Below, piece by piece: positions 17,160 to 25,772 of a stretch of DNA of 64,000 nucleotides. A program made the translations under genes and the position numbers. The notes under the pieces are model-generated. The model made no database searches. It was not told the DNA's origin and saw nothing but the letters and a program-made list of their open reading frames with translations. Source of the stretch: Flexicrinis sp001567485 (lineage in GTDB: Bacteria; Chloroflexota; Anaerolineae; Aggregatilineales; Phototrophicaceae); contig SZPI01000006.1 in the NCBI GenBank assembly GCA_030263635.1, positions 17,981-81,980 on the forward strand, in the 5' to 3' direction. Every line of letters starts with the position of its first letter. The stretch's first letter is position 1.

Positions 17160-18239
17160 TTACTCCCAGAGGACGGATTTGCCGGTCGCAGGGTCAAAAA
17201 ATTGGAGGCGTTCCGCGTCGATATGAAGGCCGATCCGGTCGCCGGCGCGCATCCGCTGTTGGGGCGTCGCCAGCGCGAAAAAGCTCTCTGCCCCGATACG
17301 CACATCCAGCATATCCTCTCGTCCCAACGGCTCGACCGCGTATACCTCGCCGGTCAGCGCAGCATCGTCGCCGAGCGTGATGTCTTCAGCGCGGATTCCC
17401 ATCGTTAGTTTACGCCCATGCGCCACCGCCTTGCGAACACGCTCGCTGTCTAGCGGCACCGTGAATGCCGCGCAGCGCGCCACGACCTGCCCGTTCTCCT
17501 GCGCCAGTTCGACATCGACCATATTGATCGGCGGATTCCCGACGAAGTTGGCGATGAACGTCGTGCGCGGATGATCGTACAGATCCTCCGGCGTGGCATA
17601 CGCCTCAAGCCGCCCCTTGTTCATCACCGCGATACGGTCGGCCATCGTCAGTGCCTCAACCTGATCGTGCGTGACGTACACCGACGTGATGCCGAGTCGT
17701 TTTTGCAGCGCCTTGATCTCCGCGCGCATCGTCAAGCGCAGGCGCGCATCGAGGTTGGACAACGGTTCGTCAAACAGCAGGATGTCCGGCTCTTTGACCA
17801 GTGCGCGGCCCAGCGCGACGCGCTGCTGCTGACCGCCGGAAAGCTGTGCCGGCTTGCGGTCGAGCAGCTCACCAATCCCCATCACGTCGGCAACGCGCTT
17901 GACACGCTCCTGCTGGTCGGCGCGCGACACGTTCTTGAGCTTAAGTGGGTACGCGATATTACCGAACACCGTCATGTGCGGGTACAGCGCATAGCTCTGA
18001 AACACCATGCCGATATTGCGTTCGCGCGGCGGCACAAGGTTAACGATCCGCTCGCCGAAGGTGATCGTGCCATCGGTGGGCTTGTAGATGCCCGCCAGCA
18101 TCAGCAGCGTGGTCGTTTTGCCACACCCGGATGGTCCGAGGAATGCCACGAATTCGCCGTCGCGGATGTCCAGCGACACGTCCGCCACTGCTGTGACGTC
18201 GCCGAACTTCTTGGTCAGGTTCTGAATATCGACCTGCAT
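17160..18239 (-). CDS. ABC transporter ATP-binding protein, UgpC/MalK/MsmK type
   Basis: A 359-residue ATPase from ATG 18239 (MQVDIQNLTKKFG). Walker A is GPSGCGKTT, the signature LSGGQQQR, Walker B ILLFDEPLSNLD and the switch histidine YVTHDQVEA. Residues after about 240 form the OB-fold regulatory domain of CUT1 ATPases (MGIRAEDITLGDD, VEPLGREDMLDVRIG). The frame is open 29 codons further upstream, but without support. As the only CUT1-type ATPase in the window, it could also energise the ATPase-less importer at 9534-12681, as MsmK-like proteins do elsewhere. Confidence 0.92.
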   Translation of the reverse strand: MQVDIQNLTKKFGDVTAVADVSLDIRDGEFVAFLGPSGCGKTTTLLMLAGIYKPTDGTITFGERIVNLVPPRERNIGMVFQSYALYPHMTVFGNIAYPLKLKNVSRADQQERVKRVADVMGIGELLDRKPAQLSGGQQQRVALGRALVKEPDILLFDEPLSNLDARLRLTMRAEIKALQKRLGITSVYVTHDQVEALTMADRIAVMNKGRLEAYATPEDLYDHPRTTFIANFVGNPPINMVDVELAQENGQVVARCAAFTVPLDSERVRKAVAHGRKLTMGIRAEDITLGDDAALTGEVYAVEPLGREDMLDVRIGAESFFALATPQQRMRAGDRIGLHIDAERLQFFDPATGKSVLWE

Positions 18240-18270
18240 GAGATGTCTCGCCTTCTTTCGCAGCAGCAGG

Positions 18271-19860
18271 CTAGGAACTGCCCTTACTGCCCCCCGAATA
18301 GATGTTGAGCAGGTATTCCTGCGCAAATACGAAGATCACAAGGATCGGGATCATCTGAAATACGCCGACGGCCACAACCTGATTCCAGTTGACCGCATTG
18401 GTATCACCCGTCAGTGTGCGAATATATACGGGCAGGTTCGCGGCCTTCGTTCCGATGCTGAAAATCGCCGGGATCAGGTACGCATTCCACCCGCCGATGA
18501 ACGAGAAGATGCCCAACGCCAGCAGGCCGGGCCGAATCTGCGGCAGGATGATCTCCCAGAACGTGCGCCAGCGGCTTGCACCGTCGATCAACGCGGAACG
18601 TTCCATATCCCACGAGATGTTGTCGAAGAACCCCTTCATCAGCCACACGCCGAACGGCAGCCCGAACGCGATCATCACGAGCGCGATCCCGCCGATCGAA
18701 TTAAACCCGATATGCGGGCCGATGAGCGGGATTTTTCCGAGGTTGAGCAGCACCAGATACACCGGGATAAGCAGCGTCACCGCCGGGAAGCTGTGCAGGA
18801 TCAAGGTCAGCGACAAGAAGAAACGCCGCCCGGAGAACTCCATACGCGACAGCGCATAACCCGCCATCGAACTCAGCACGAGCGTGACACCCGTCATCAG
18901 CATGGCGATGAACAGCGAATTCGCCGCGTAGCTCCAAATCGGGGTCGCTGGCGCTTCGCCGCCGATACCCAGAAAGCTCCAGTTCTCCAGCGTCAACCCG
19001 CCCACGTTGCCCTGCGCGTCTATCGGCAGCAGCCCCTGCGTGCGATACGACACGGTGGCAACGGCCAGCCAAGCGAAGCCGAGGATCAGCGGCGACAGCG
19101 ACACGGTGAGCAGAATATACGGCGCCCACCCCGGCGGGCCGAACAGGCCGATCAGCGCCACCGCAGCGCCGCCGATCCACGCTGCCGCGATGGGGCCTAG
19201 CTTGAGGCCGGCGGATTCGACCGCGACCGCCACCGTGCGCACCGTGAGCTGCATCTCCTCGCCTGCGCGCAGCAGCCTCAGCCGAAACGGCGTATCGGGT
19301 TCGGATTCCGCGACCGCGCTTTCGAGCTGCGCCAGCGTGATCGGGTCACGCCGCAGCGCCGTGATGACATCGCCGGGCAGCAGTCCCGCCAGCTCAGCCG
19401 CGCCGCCCGGCTCGATCGCGTCGACCACGATCCCATCGGCGGTCTGTGTGGCCGCAAATTGCAGCGAGGACTGTTCCGCCGCGGCCCCTGCGCCTTGACT
19501 GGTATTGAGGATATAGAAGATTGCCACCGCGACCGTCGCCAGCGCAATCGTGATGACCGCTGCCTGCGTCGTGCTCCGCTTACGATGCGCCCGTGCGCCC
19601 ATCCCAAGCGCGAGGTAAACCGCCAACGGCAGCAGCAGTGACGCAAGCCCGGCGAGTGTCTGACTAAAGGACTCGTCGACGTTCAGCGACTTCCACAGTG
19701 GGCCGAACAGCCGTCCGAAGAACAGCGCCAGCACGATCAACACTGCCGCCGTAATCAGCGCGCCGCGCACGGCTCGAATCACGGTATCTGCTACGGTACT
19801 CAGCGGTTCAGCCATCTGCGGCGTTTGGGGGGATTGGGGCGCACGTTGTGCGTGACTCAT
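18271..19860 (-). CDS. MalG/UgpE-type ABC permease with N-terminal membrane and PDZ extension
   Basis: A 529-residue protein from ATG 19860, which has GGGAGG 6 nt upstream. Normal MalG homologues have about 280 residues. Here the permease core begins near residue 245 and carries LTLENWSFLG, NSLFIAM and the EAA loop ERSALIDGASRWRTFWEI at about 420-437. Before it lie about three hydrophobic segments (31-50, 72-88, 101-118), then residues 133-212, which read as a PDZ domain (DGIVVDAIEPGGAAELAGLL, PGDVITALRRDPI, LRLLRAGEEMQLTV), then another hydrophobic segment. The PDZ part probably faces outward. The gene sits 13 nt after the MalF-type permease. A sequencing-derived fusion is unlikely because one frame runs through both parts. 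Confidence 0.85.
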   Translation of the reverse strand: MSHAQRAPQSPQTPQMAEPLSTVADTVIRAVRGALITAAVLIVLALFFGRLFGPLWKSLNVDESFSQTLAGLASLLLPLAVYLALGMGARAHRKRSTTQAAVITIALATVAVAIFYILNTSQGAGAAAEQSSLQFAATQTADGIVVDAIEPGGAAELAGLLPGDVITALRRDPITLAQLESAVAESEPDTPFRLRLLRAGEEMQLTVRTVAVAVESAGLKLGPIAAAWIGGAAVALIGLFGPPGWAPYILLTVSLSPLILGFAWLAVATVSYRTQGLLPIDAQGNVGGLTLENWSFLGIGGEAPATPIWSYAANSLFIAMLMTGVTLVLSSMAGYALSRMEFSGRRFFLSLTLILHSFPAVTLLIPVYLVLLNLGKIPLIGPHIGFNSIGGIALVMIAFGLPFGVWLMKGFFDNISWDMERSALIDGASRWRTFWEIILPQIRPGLLALGIFSFIGGWNAYLIPAIFSIGTKAANLPVYIRTLTGDTNAVNWNQVVAVGVFQMIPILVIFVFAQEYLLNIYSGGSKGSS

Positions 19861-19873
19861 CTCGTGCCTCCCG

Positions 19874-20833
19874 TTACAAGTTCTCGATCTTCGGCTCTGA
19901 GACCAGCTCGCGGAACCGGAAGATACGCAGATAGAGGATCGCAAGGACGATGCCGACGATGACCAGCACCACAGCGAACGCCGAGCCATAGCCCCACTGC
20001 GCATTACCGAAGTAGTTCGACAGCGCGCGATGGAACGCGGTCAGCGCCCATACCTCGGTCTGATAGACGCCCGGGCCACCGTTGGTAAACAACAAGATCT
20101 CTTCATAAGATGTCAACAGCGACAACGTCTGATAGCTCAAGACGAACAGCAGGGGCCAACGCATCAGCGGCAAGATGACATATCGAATGCGCTGCATGGC
20201 GGTCGATCCATCCACCAGCGAGGCGTTCATGATGTCCTTGGAGATCGACTCGATGGCCGACGTAAAGATAATCATGCCAAACGAGATGCCGATGATCCCG
20301 TTCACGAGGATCACGAATGTCCAAATGTGGTTGGTGTTGAACGCTGCCGTGCCATAGCCCGCCACACCGAACAACTGATTGAGGATACCGTACGGAGGAT
20401 CCGCGACCATGCGCTCCCACATCAGGATGTAAACCGTGGAGGTCATCAGGCGCGGAAGCAGCCACAGCGCGCGAAAGAAGAACCCGGCGCGGCGGTTGAT
20501 ATGCGCGGTCAACAGCGCAACCACCAGCGCGCCGCCCACGTTGAACAAAGACAACGTCACCAACACATAGAACACCGTGTTGAAGAAGATCTTGCGCGCG
20601 TACGGATCCGAGAACAACGTCTCGTAATTCTTGAGGCCAATGAAGGTCATCTGACCGACATCGGACGTAAAGTTGGCCGTCGCCAGATCGGTCATGCTGA
20701 TATAGATCACCAGCAAAGCGGGGATGATGAAGAACAGCACCACGAGGATCGCAACCGGCGCGAGAAATGCGTATGCCGTAAGGTTCGGCCGCGTCGGCGC
20801 AGTTCGGGCGCGGGCGGAGGTGTTCATATTCAT
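19874..20833 (-). CDS. Sugar/glycerophosphodiester ABC transporter permease (MalF/UgpA type)
   Basis: About 319 residues if started at ATG 20833 (MNMNTSARA); ATG 20827 is a close alternative and neither has a strong SD. Six helices start at AYAFLAPVAILVVLFFIIP. The EAA loop is degenerate (MNASLVDGSTAMQRIRYVILPLM) but keeps the central D-G. A TNGGPGVYQTEV block matches the family. It is the first of two permeases between binding protein and ATPase, the ugpA position. The in-frame stretch up to 20932 crosses a stem-loop and is unlikely to be translated. Confidence 0.88.
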   Translation of the reverse strand: MNMNTSARARTAPTRPNLTAYAFLAPVAILVVLFFIIPALLVIYISMTDLATANFTSDVGQMTFIGLKNYETLFSDPYARKIFFNTVFYVLVTLSLFNVGGALVVALLTAHINRRAGFFFRALWLLPRLMTSTVYILMWERMVADPPYGILNQLFGVAGYGTAAFNTNHIWTFVILVNGIIGISFGMIIFTSAIESISKDIMNASLVDGSTAMQRIRYVILPLMRWPLLFVLSYQTLSLLTSYEEILLFTNGGPGVYQTEVWALTAFHRALSNYFGNAQWGYGSAFAVVLVIVGIVLAILYLRIFRFRELVSEPKIENL

Positions 20834-20913
20834 ACGAAGTCGACCTGTTCGAACCAGCAGTCCATGATGCGCGGCCACGGTTGTGTGAAGCCGGAGTGCG
20901 CGCGCGTGGGTTG

Positions 20914-20948
20914 ACACCGATGGGCACGGCATACGCGCCCATCGGTGT
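20914..20948 (-). promoter_or_regulatory. Stem-loop between binding-protein and permease genes (ugp-like operon)
   Basis: ACACCGATGGGC (20914-20925) and GCCCATCGGTGT (20937-20948) are perfect 12-bp arms with an 11-nt loop, 17 nt after the binding-protein stop (minus strand). No U-run is present, so partial attenuation or mRNA protection is more likely than full termination. Confidence 0.65.
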
Positions 20949-20965
20949 TGGCTGATACGAATGGA

Positions 20966-22300
20966 CTAGCGGATAACGATCTGATCGCCCAGTTCATTCT
21001 GAAGCTGAGTCACCGCCAGTTCCACCGCTTCTTCGGCCGGTGTGCCGGTATGCGCCGCCTGAATGCCTGCCCAGTACGCATTCGACCACGCGCTGTAGAA
21101 CGGCGTATTCGGCGCGAAGCGGGTGTAGTCCAGCATGTAGTGCGCCCCGCTCAGCACCGGGTTGGCCGCGTACGCCTCGGACTCGACCTGCGTGGTCAGG
21201 ATACCGAGGTGGAAGCTGTCGATGGCGTGGCGGTTGTTGGCTTCCGGCGTAGTGACCGCCGCCAGCAGCGCCATCGCCACGTCGGGATGTTCGCTGCCGC
21301 TGCTGATCATGTAAGACAGCGGATGTGTCAGCGAGAGGGGCACGCCGTCATTCATCGCCGGGAACAGCATCAGGCCGACGTTTTCAAGCAGGAAGTCGTT
21401 GCCGCCGAGGTCGGCGACGTAATTGCGCGCCCAATCGGCCCACTGCCACGTGCCGCCCTGATAGAACAGCACGTTTTCGGCCGGCGCGAACTCGGCATAG
21501 ATCGCCGACGACTCGGTGCCGATCATCGTCTCTGGCGTGACACCGCGCTTGACGAAGCTCCCGATCAGTTCGTAAGCGGCCAGCGCTGCATCCCGATCGA
21601 AGACCAGTTGACCGTCTTCAGTCATGATCTCACCGCCGTTGCCAAGGTAGTATGGCAGCCAATCAAACCCGTTGCCCCAACGGTGATAGTAGCCCTTACC
21701 GGGTTCCACGACGCCTTCTGCAACGGCCTGTTCCGCGGTGGCGAGCATATCCTCGAACGTGAACTCGCCCGTCCGGACACGTTCAGGCAGGGACGCGATC
21801 TCCTCGTCGCTCCAGCCCAAGTCGGACAGCAGCAGCTTGCTGTAGAAGATCGGGCGCGCCTCAGCATCCTGCGGAATGCCCCAAATCTTGCCGTCGTACG
21901 TCTGCGACACCCACAGATTGGGCACGACATCGGCGAATTCCTCGTGCTGCGCGATCAGGTCGTCCAGCGGGATGATTAAGCCCGCCGCAGCCCACGCGCC
22001 GATATCTTCGTGGCCCGACAAGATGATGTCCGGCGCTTCACCGGCCTCGGCGGCCAGCACAAACTCCGTTTTGTAATCGGCCCATCCTTTGCTGTCCTGA
22101 ATGATGTTAAGCGTGAGGTTGATGCCAAGCTCCTGCTCAACCTGCTCCTCGACAGCGGCGAAGTTGTCACACCGCCAACCTTCGCCACCGGCGATGTTAG
22201 CTTGACAACGTGCAGTAATGGTGACTTCTTCTTGGGCGGCTGTTGCAATGCCAGAGAGCATCAAGCCGACCACCAGTAACAAACGAAAGACCTTGACCAT
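20966..22300 (-). CDS. ABC transporter substrate-binding protein, UgpB-position (family 1)
   Basis: A 444-residue secreted protein from ATG 22300, backed by AAGGAGGG about 7 nt upstream; the frame extends to 22360 without such support. Residues 1-21 form a signal peptide (MVKVFRLLLVVGLMLSGIA). The mature part contains EAPDIILSGHEDIGAW and FYQGGTWQWADW, typical of family-1 binding proteins. It is first in an operon ordered binding protein, permease, permease, ATPase, GDPD, identical to E. coli ugpBAECQ, so glycerol-3-phosphate or glycerophosphodiesters are the best substrate guess. Specific ligand residues cannot be verified. Confidence 0.85.
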   Translation of the reverse strand: MVKVFRLLLVVGLMLSGIATAAQEEVTITARCQANIAGGEGWRCDNFAAVEEQVEQELGINLTLNIIQDSKGWADYKTEFVLAAEAGEAPDIILSGHEDIGAWAAAGLIIPLDDLIAQHEEFADVVPNLWVSQTYDGKIWGIPQDAEARPIFYSKLLLSDLGWSDEEIASLPERVRTGEFTFEDMLATAEQAVAEGVVEPGKGYYHRWGNGFDWLPYYLGNGGEIMTEDGQLVFDRDAALAAYELIGSFVKRGVTPETMIGTESSAIYAEFAPAENVLFYQGGTWQWADWARNYVADLGGNDFLLENVGLMLFPAMNDGVPLSLTHPLSYMISSGSEHPDVAMALLAAVTTPEANNRHAIDSFHLGILTTQVESEAYAANPVLSGAHYMLDYTRFAPNTPFYSAWSNAYWAGIQAAHTGTPAEEAVELAVTQLQNELGDQIVIR

Positions 22301-22386
22301 TTCTAATCCCTCCTTATATTGCCACTTCGTCCTCGGAGCCAAGCGACGCCAAACAGGCATGTGATGGCGATCCGGAACGTACGGAC

Positions 22387-22466
22387 ATTATATTCAGTCG
22401 GAGCGAATTCTGCTTTAAGTACAGTGACACCTTATAACCAAGTTCTATAAGTCACGGGAGAACTTG
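22387..22466 (-). promoter_or_regulatory. Possible -10 element and dyad upstream of the ugp-like operon
   Basis: On the minus strand a perfect TATAAT lies at 22392-22387, 87 nt before the binding-protein start; no clear -35 is seen. Further upstream CAAGTTCT (22439-22446) and AGAACTTG (22459-22466) form 8-bp inverted arms around 12 nt, a candidate regulator site. Nothing else is recognised between 22301 and 22510. Confidence 0.35.
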
Positions 22467-22510
22467 TGCCAATCTCCGCGTCGATTTCATGCTCAAGCGC
22501 GCTGGATGCC

Positions 22511-22627
22511 CTAAGCACGAAGTTGAAAGTGTTGAGTGATGAGTGATGAGAAAACGCCGCGCCGTATAGCTCGACTAACGGTGCAAGATGGGAGACCGAA
22601 TCTCTCGACTTACGAACACCGGCTTAG
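22511..22627 (+). repeat. Dispersed MITE-like repeat, copy A
   Basis: 117 bp, starting CTAAGC and ending GCTTAG, i.e. 6-bp terminal inverted repeats. It is nearly identical to copies at 37796-37905 and 58203-58315. It contains a GAGA-CCGAA-TCTC mini-hairpin (22592-22604) and tandem GATGAGT-like units; copy A has one extra unit compared with copy B. No transposase is encoded and no clear target duplication is seen. It lies between an ATPase stop and the upstream region of the ugp-like operon. Confidence 0.85.
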
Positions 22628-22690
22628 ATACAACGCCACGAATGAACGGCAAATGTCAGCAGATCGCACACTCGCATCAGCGCATCGCGG

Positions 22691-23506
22691 TCACACCGTC
22701 GACAGATCCCACTCCTCATGGAGTTTGGGCACGTCATCGAGCAGCCGCCGGGTGTACGCCTCTTTCGGCCGTAGGATCACGTCGTCGGCCGAGCCGCTTT
22801 CGACGAAGCGGCCGTGTTCCATGATGTAGACGGTATCGGACACGTAATACGCCAGCCCGATATCGTGGGTGATGAAGATCGGCGTCATGCCGATTTCGCT
22901 GCGCAAGTCCATCAGCATGTCGAGGATGGTCGCGCGTGAACACGCATCGATCATCGACGTCGGCTCGTCCGCCAGCAGAATCTTGGGCCTGAGCAAGAAG
23001 ATGCGCGCGATCATCAGACGCTGCTGCTGCCCGCCTGACAGCTCGAACGGGTACTTATTCGTCAGCTCCTCCCACTTGAGGTTGACGAACCGGCACGCCT
23101 CCCGCATCATCTCGACCTTCTGTTCGTCGGGAAGCCGGCGGCCGTGACGCAGGCGGATACAGTCCAGCAGCACCGCGTCGATCTTGCGAAAGATGTTGAA
23201 CGAGGCGAACGGATCCTGAAAGATCGCTTGGCAGTTCTTCCAGTATTCTCGCTTCTGACGATGCGTGCGGATATCGCGCAGTTTCCCCTCGAAGTAGATC
23301 TGGCCGTCGGAAAGCGACGTCAGGCCGAGCAGCATCTTCGCCAGCGTGGTTTTGCCACTGCCCGACTCACCGACGATCGAGATAACTTCCCCTCGCTTGA
23401 AGCTGAAGTCGACATGATCGACGGCGACTGTGCGATTAGGCCCGAATCCGTAGATTTTGGTGACGCCTTTTCCGCTCAGGATAATGTCATCACTTTTCAT
23501 GTTCAT
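22691..23506 (-). CDS. Oligopeptide/oligosaccharide ABC transporter ATPase, DppF/OppF type
   Basis: A 271-residue ATPase (MNMKSDDIIL), with ATG 23500 as an alternative start. Walker A is GESGSGKTT, the signature LSGGQQQR, Walker B ILLADEPTSMID and the switch IFITHDIGLAYYV. FQDPFASFN is the characteristic Opp/Dpp Q-loop region. It lacks the C-terminal cysteine-rich extension seen in its partner. Its start lies inside the 3' end of the DppD-type gene (17-nt overlap), so the two are translationally coupled. It is the last gene of the five-gene operon. Confidence 0.92.
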   Translation of the reverse strand: MNMKSDDIILSGKGVTKIYGFGPNRTVAVDHVDFSFKRGEVISIVGESGSGKTTLAKMLLGLTSLSDGQIYFEGKLRDIRTHRQKREYWKNCQAIFQDPFASFNIFRKIDAVLLDCIRLRHGRRLPDEQKVEMMREACRFVNLKWEELTNKYPFELSGGQQQRLMIARIFLLRPKILLADEPTSMIDACSRATILDMLMDLRSEIGMTPIFITHDIGLAYYVSDTVYIMEHGRFVESGSADDVILRPKEAYTRRLLDDVPKLHEEWDLSTV

Positions 23507-24512
23507 ACAGCGTCCTCAACTCTTGTTCGGGAATAATGCAGCGGTAAACCCGGCCGCTGGCGGTTTCGTGCAGGTCAACGGGCGCGACACGGCATTCCGG
23601 CCGGACATACTTACAGCGATCGGCAAACCGGCACCCCGACGGCGGGTTCTTCAGGTTGGGCGGCGTGCCCGGAATAGCCGTCAGCTTGACATCACGCAGG
23701 CCCTTTTCCGGCACGATAATCGACCCCATCAGTGCCCGCGTATACGGGTGAACCGAGTCGAACACGATCTCGTCGGCCGAGCCGATTTCCACCACCTGCC
23801 CCGCATACATCACCATGATGTCGTCGGTGACGTTGTACAGCAGCGGCAGCTCATGCGTGATGAACACCAGTGATTTGATGATACCTTTGTCCATCAGATC
23901 GAGGATCATCTTGATGACCATCTTCTGCGAGGTGACGTCCAACGCCGACGACGGCTCATCGGCGATCAGAACTTTCGGCGACAGGATAACCGAGGTCGCG
24001 ATCACGGTACGCTGCTTCATCCCGCCCGACAGCTCGACCGGGTACTTTTGCAGCACCGAAGCCGGCAGCCCCAACAGCTCGAAACGCTCCCGTGCGCGCT
24101 CGTAGATCTCTTTCTTGGGCGTCCCCGGATGGTGCGCTAAGACGACGTCCTCGATGAAGTGGATGATGCGCTGCGTCGGGTTGAGCGCGTTCATCGCTGC
24201 CTGCGGGATATACGAAATCTCGCGCCCCAAGATGGTCTTGCGCACTTCGTCCGGATCCATGCCCGTGATCGTGCGCCCATCGATGATGATCTCCCCGCTG
24301 GTGTAGTGCAGCGGCGGGAAGTAATAGCCGATCAAGCTCAGCGCGAGCGTAGACTTGCCACAGCCCGATTCCCCCGCGATCCCCAGCGATTTCCCATCCC
24401 CGACCGAGAGCGACACATGATCGACGGCATAGATGCTCTCACGAAACCGCGTGATGTAGCGTGTCGTCAGCTCGTTGACTTCCAGCATGGCTCTTGTCAT
24501 TGGCGTCGTCAT
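23490..24512 (-). CDS. Oligopeptide/oligosaccharide ABC transporter ATPase, DppD/OppD type
   Basis: A 340-residue ATPase from ATG 24512, overlapping the permease stop as ATGA (24509-24512); the longer open frame upstream is inside the permease gene. Walker A is GESGCGKST, the signature LSGGMKQR, Walker B VLIADEPSSALD. The C-terminal oligopeptide-transporter domain has the Cys pattern GCRFADRCKYVRPEC, which in some homologues binds an iron-sulfur cluster. It heterodimerises with the DppF-type protein to drive the two permeases. Confidence 0.92.
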   Translation of the reverse strand: MTTPMTRAMLEVNELTTRYITRFRESIYAVDHVSLSVGDGKSLGIAGESGCGKSTLALSLIGYYFPPLHYTSGEIIIDGRTITGMDPDEVRKTILGREISYIPQAAMNALNPTQRIIHFIEDVVLAHHPGTPKKEIYERARERFELLGLPASVLQKYPVELSGGMKQRTVIATSVILSPKVLIADEPSSALDVTSQKMVIKMILDLMDKGIIKSLVFITHELPLLYNVTDDIMVMYAGQVVEIGSADEIVFDSVHPYTRALMGSIIVPEKGLRDVKLTAIPGTPPNLKNPPSGCRFADRCKYVRPECRVAPVDLHETASGRVYRCIIPEQELRTLYEHEK

Positions 24513-25762
24513 TCTCTCAGGGTTGGGTTGAAGACCCGGTCGAGACCGGTTTGCATCAAGTTCAGCGAGAAGGTAATCAGCGCGATCACGAGGATCACGG
24601 GGAAGTAGGCCCACCACTTGCCCAGAATATGCGCCTGATAGATCATGCCCCAGTTCATCATCAGCCCGAGCGTCGGCACTTCTGTCGTCCGCGGCCCCAG
24701 CCCCAGAATGGACAAGCCGGCCTCGGCCAGAATGCCCGACGAGACCTGAAGGATGAACGCCATCACGACGTAGGAAGCAATATACGGGAAGATGTCGGCC
24801 ATTAAGATGTAGGCGGTCGAATGCCCGGACAGTCGCGAGAGGTTGACGTGGTCGCGGTTGCGCAGGGAAATCACCTGCGCGCGGACGGCCCGCGTCGTCC
24901 AGACCCATGACGTCAAACCGATCACCACCGCGATAGTGATCGCCCCGCGCTTGTCCTGACCGATGCTAAACGTAATCAGGATCAAGATGATGAAGCTGGG
25001 GATCACCGTGAACAGATTCGTGACGAAGATGATCGCGTCGTCCACAAAACCACCCAAGAACCCCGAAATCAGGCCCAGCAGCAGCCCGATGACCGTCGCT
25101 ACTGTTCCAGCCACGAAGCCGATAATCAACGAGACCCCGGTCGCCGCCACCAATTCGGTCAAGACATCACGCCCGAAGTTGTCTGTCCCCAGTGGAAACA
25201 CACGTGAGTTCGGCACCTCGTAGATGTTGACGTAGCTGGTTTGATCGACCACCGCTTGTTCTTTCAGCGCCCCGGTGGTCGCATCAGGCACAGCGATCGT
25301 CGCGCCTTCGGTCGCCAACAGCCCATCAAGCGCCGTGTTGAGGCGGATGTAGTAATTGCGGTCGGCGTTGGTCATCCCCGGAAGCCGGATGGTGGGGTCG
25401 AAGTTGGCGTGCCACACCTCCAGCAGCGCCGCGGTGTCCTGTGTGTCGATGGACTCTTCAGGCAGCCCCGCCTTGACCAGCCATTCCTTCATGGATGCGC
25501 GGTCGTCAGCGTTCAACTTCGCTGCGATGCGCCGCTCGGCCGCCCCGTCAAGCAGCAGCGTGTACTGGGGAGAAAATCCGATGCTGTCGTATACATTGAC
25601 GTAAATTCCGGGCGAAAGGAACGTTCCACGGCTGATCGTCTTCAGCGGCGGCTCGGTGATGATAAGCGGGTAGATGAGTACCGTCAGCAGGATAAACGCA
25701 AAGATAGAGAAGCCGATACGAAATCGCACCGATGAGAAAATTTGCCCGAGCATGTATCGCAT
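24509..25762 (-). CDS. DppC/OppC-type ABC permease with large extracytoplasmic insertion
   Basis: A 417-residue permease from ATG 25762 (10 nt after the DppB-type stop). Typical DppC proteins have about 290 residues. Here, between the first helix (IGFSIFAFILLTVLIYPL) and the usual PLGTDNFGRDVLTE block near residue 193, about 150 extra residues form a soluble stretch with two acidic helical parts (for example DDRASMKEWLVKAGLPEES). The core then continues normally, with the EAA-type loop LRNRDHVNLSRLSGHSTAYI. The inserted segment should face outside and may touch the binding protein. Confidence 0.88.
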   Translation of the reverse strand: MRYMLGQIFSSVRFRIGFSIFAFILLTVLIYPLIITEPPLKTISRGTFLSPGIYVNVYDSIGFSPQYTLLLDGAAERRIAAKLNADDRASMKEWLVKAGLPEESIDTQDTAALLEVWHANFDPTIRLPGMTNADRNYYIRLNTALDGLLATEGATIAVPDATTGALKEQAVVDQTSYVNIYEVPNSRVFPLGTDNFGRDVLTELVAATGVSLIIGFVAGTVATVIGLLLGLISGFLGGFVDDAIIFVTNLFTVIPSFIILILITFSIGQDKRGAITIAVVIGLTSWVWTTRAVRAQVISLRNRDHVNLSRLSGHSTAYILMADIFPYIASYVVMAFILQVSSGILAEAGLSILGLGPRTTEVPTLGLMMNWGMIYQAHILGKWWAYFPVILVIALITFSLNLMQTGLDRVFNPTLRE

Positions 25763-25772
25763 GGTCGTATCT

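Noticed and set aside
18238..19200. 320-codon open frame on the plus strand, very rich in Arg, Gln, Asp and His
   Set aside because: Antisense of the PDZ-permease gene, whose helices, PDZ motifs and EAA loop are clear on the other strand.
18271..19860. Two separate genes (a PDZ membrane protein and a MalG permease)
   Set aside because: One uninterrupted frame covers both parts, and I see no SD-backed start or stop between residues 212 and 310.
22536..22829. Small frame beginning MMSDEKTPRRIARLTVQDG, similar to one at 37754-37945
   Set aside because: The shared peptide comes from repeat copies A and B; in copy C the frame is broken by TGA, and there is no ribosome-binding site, so the DNA repeat explains the similarity.
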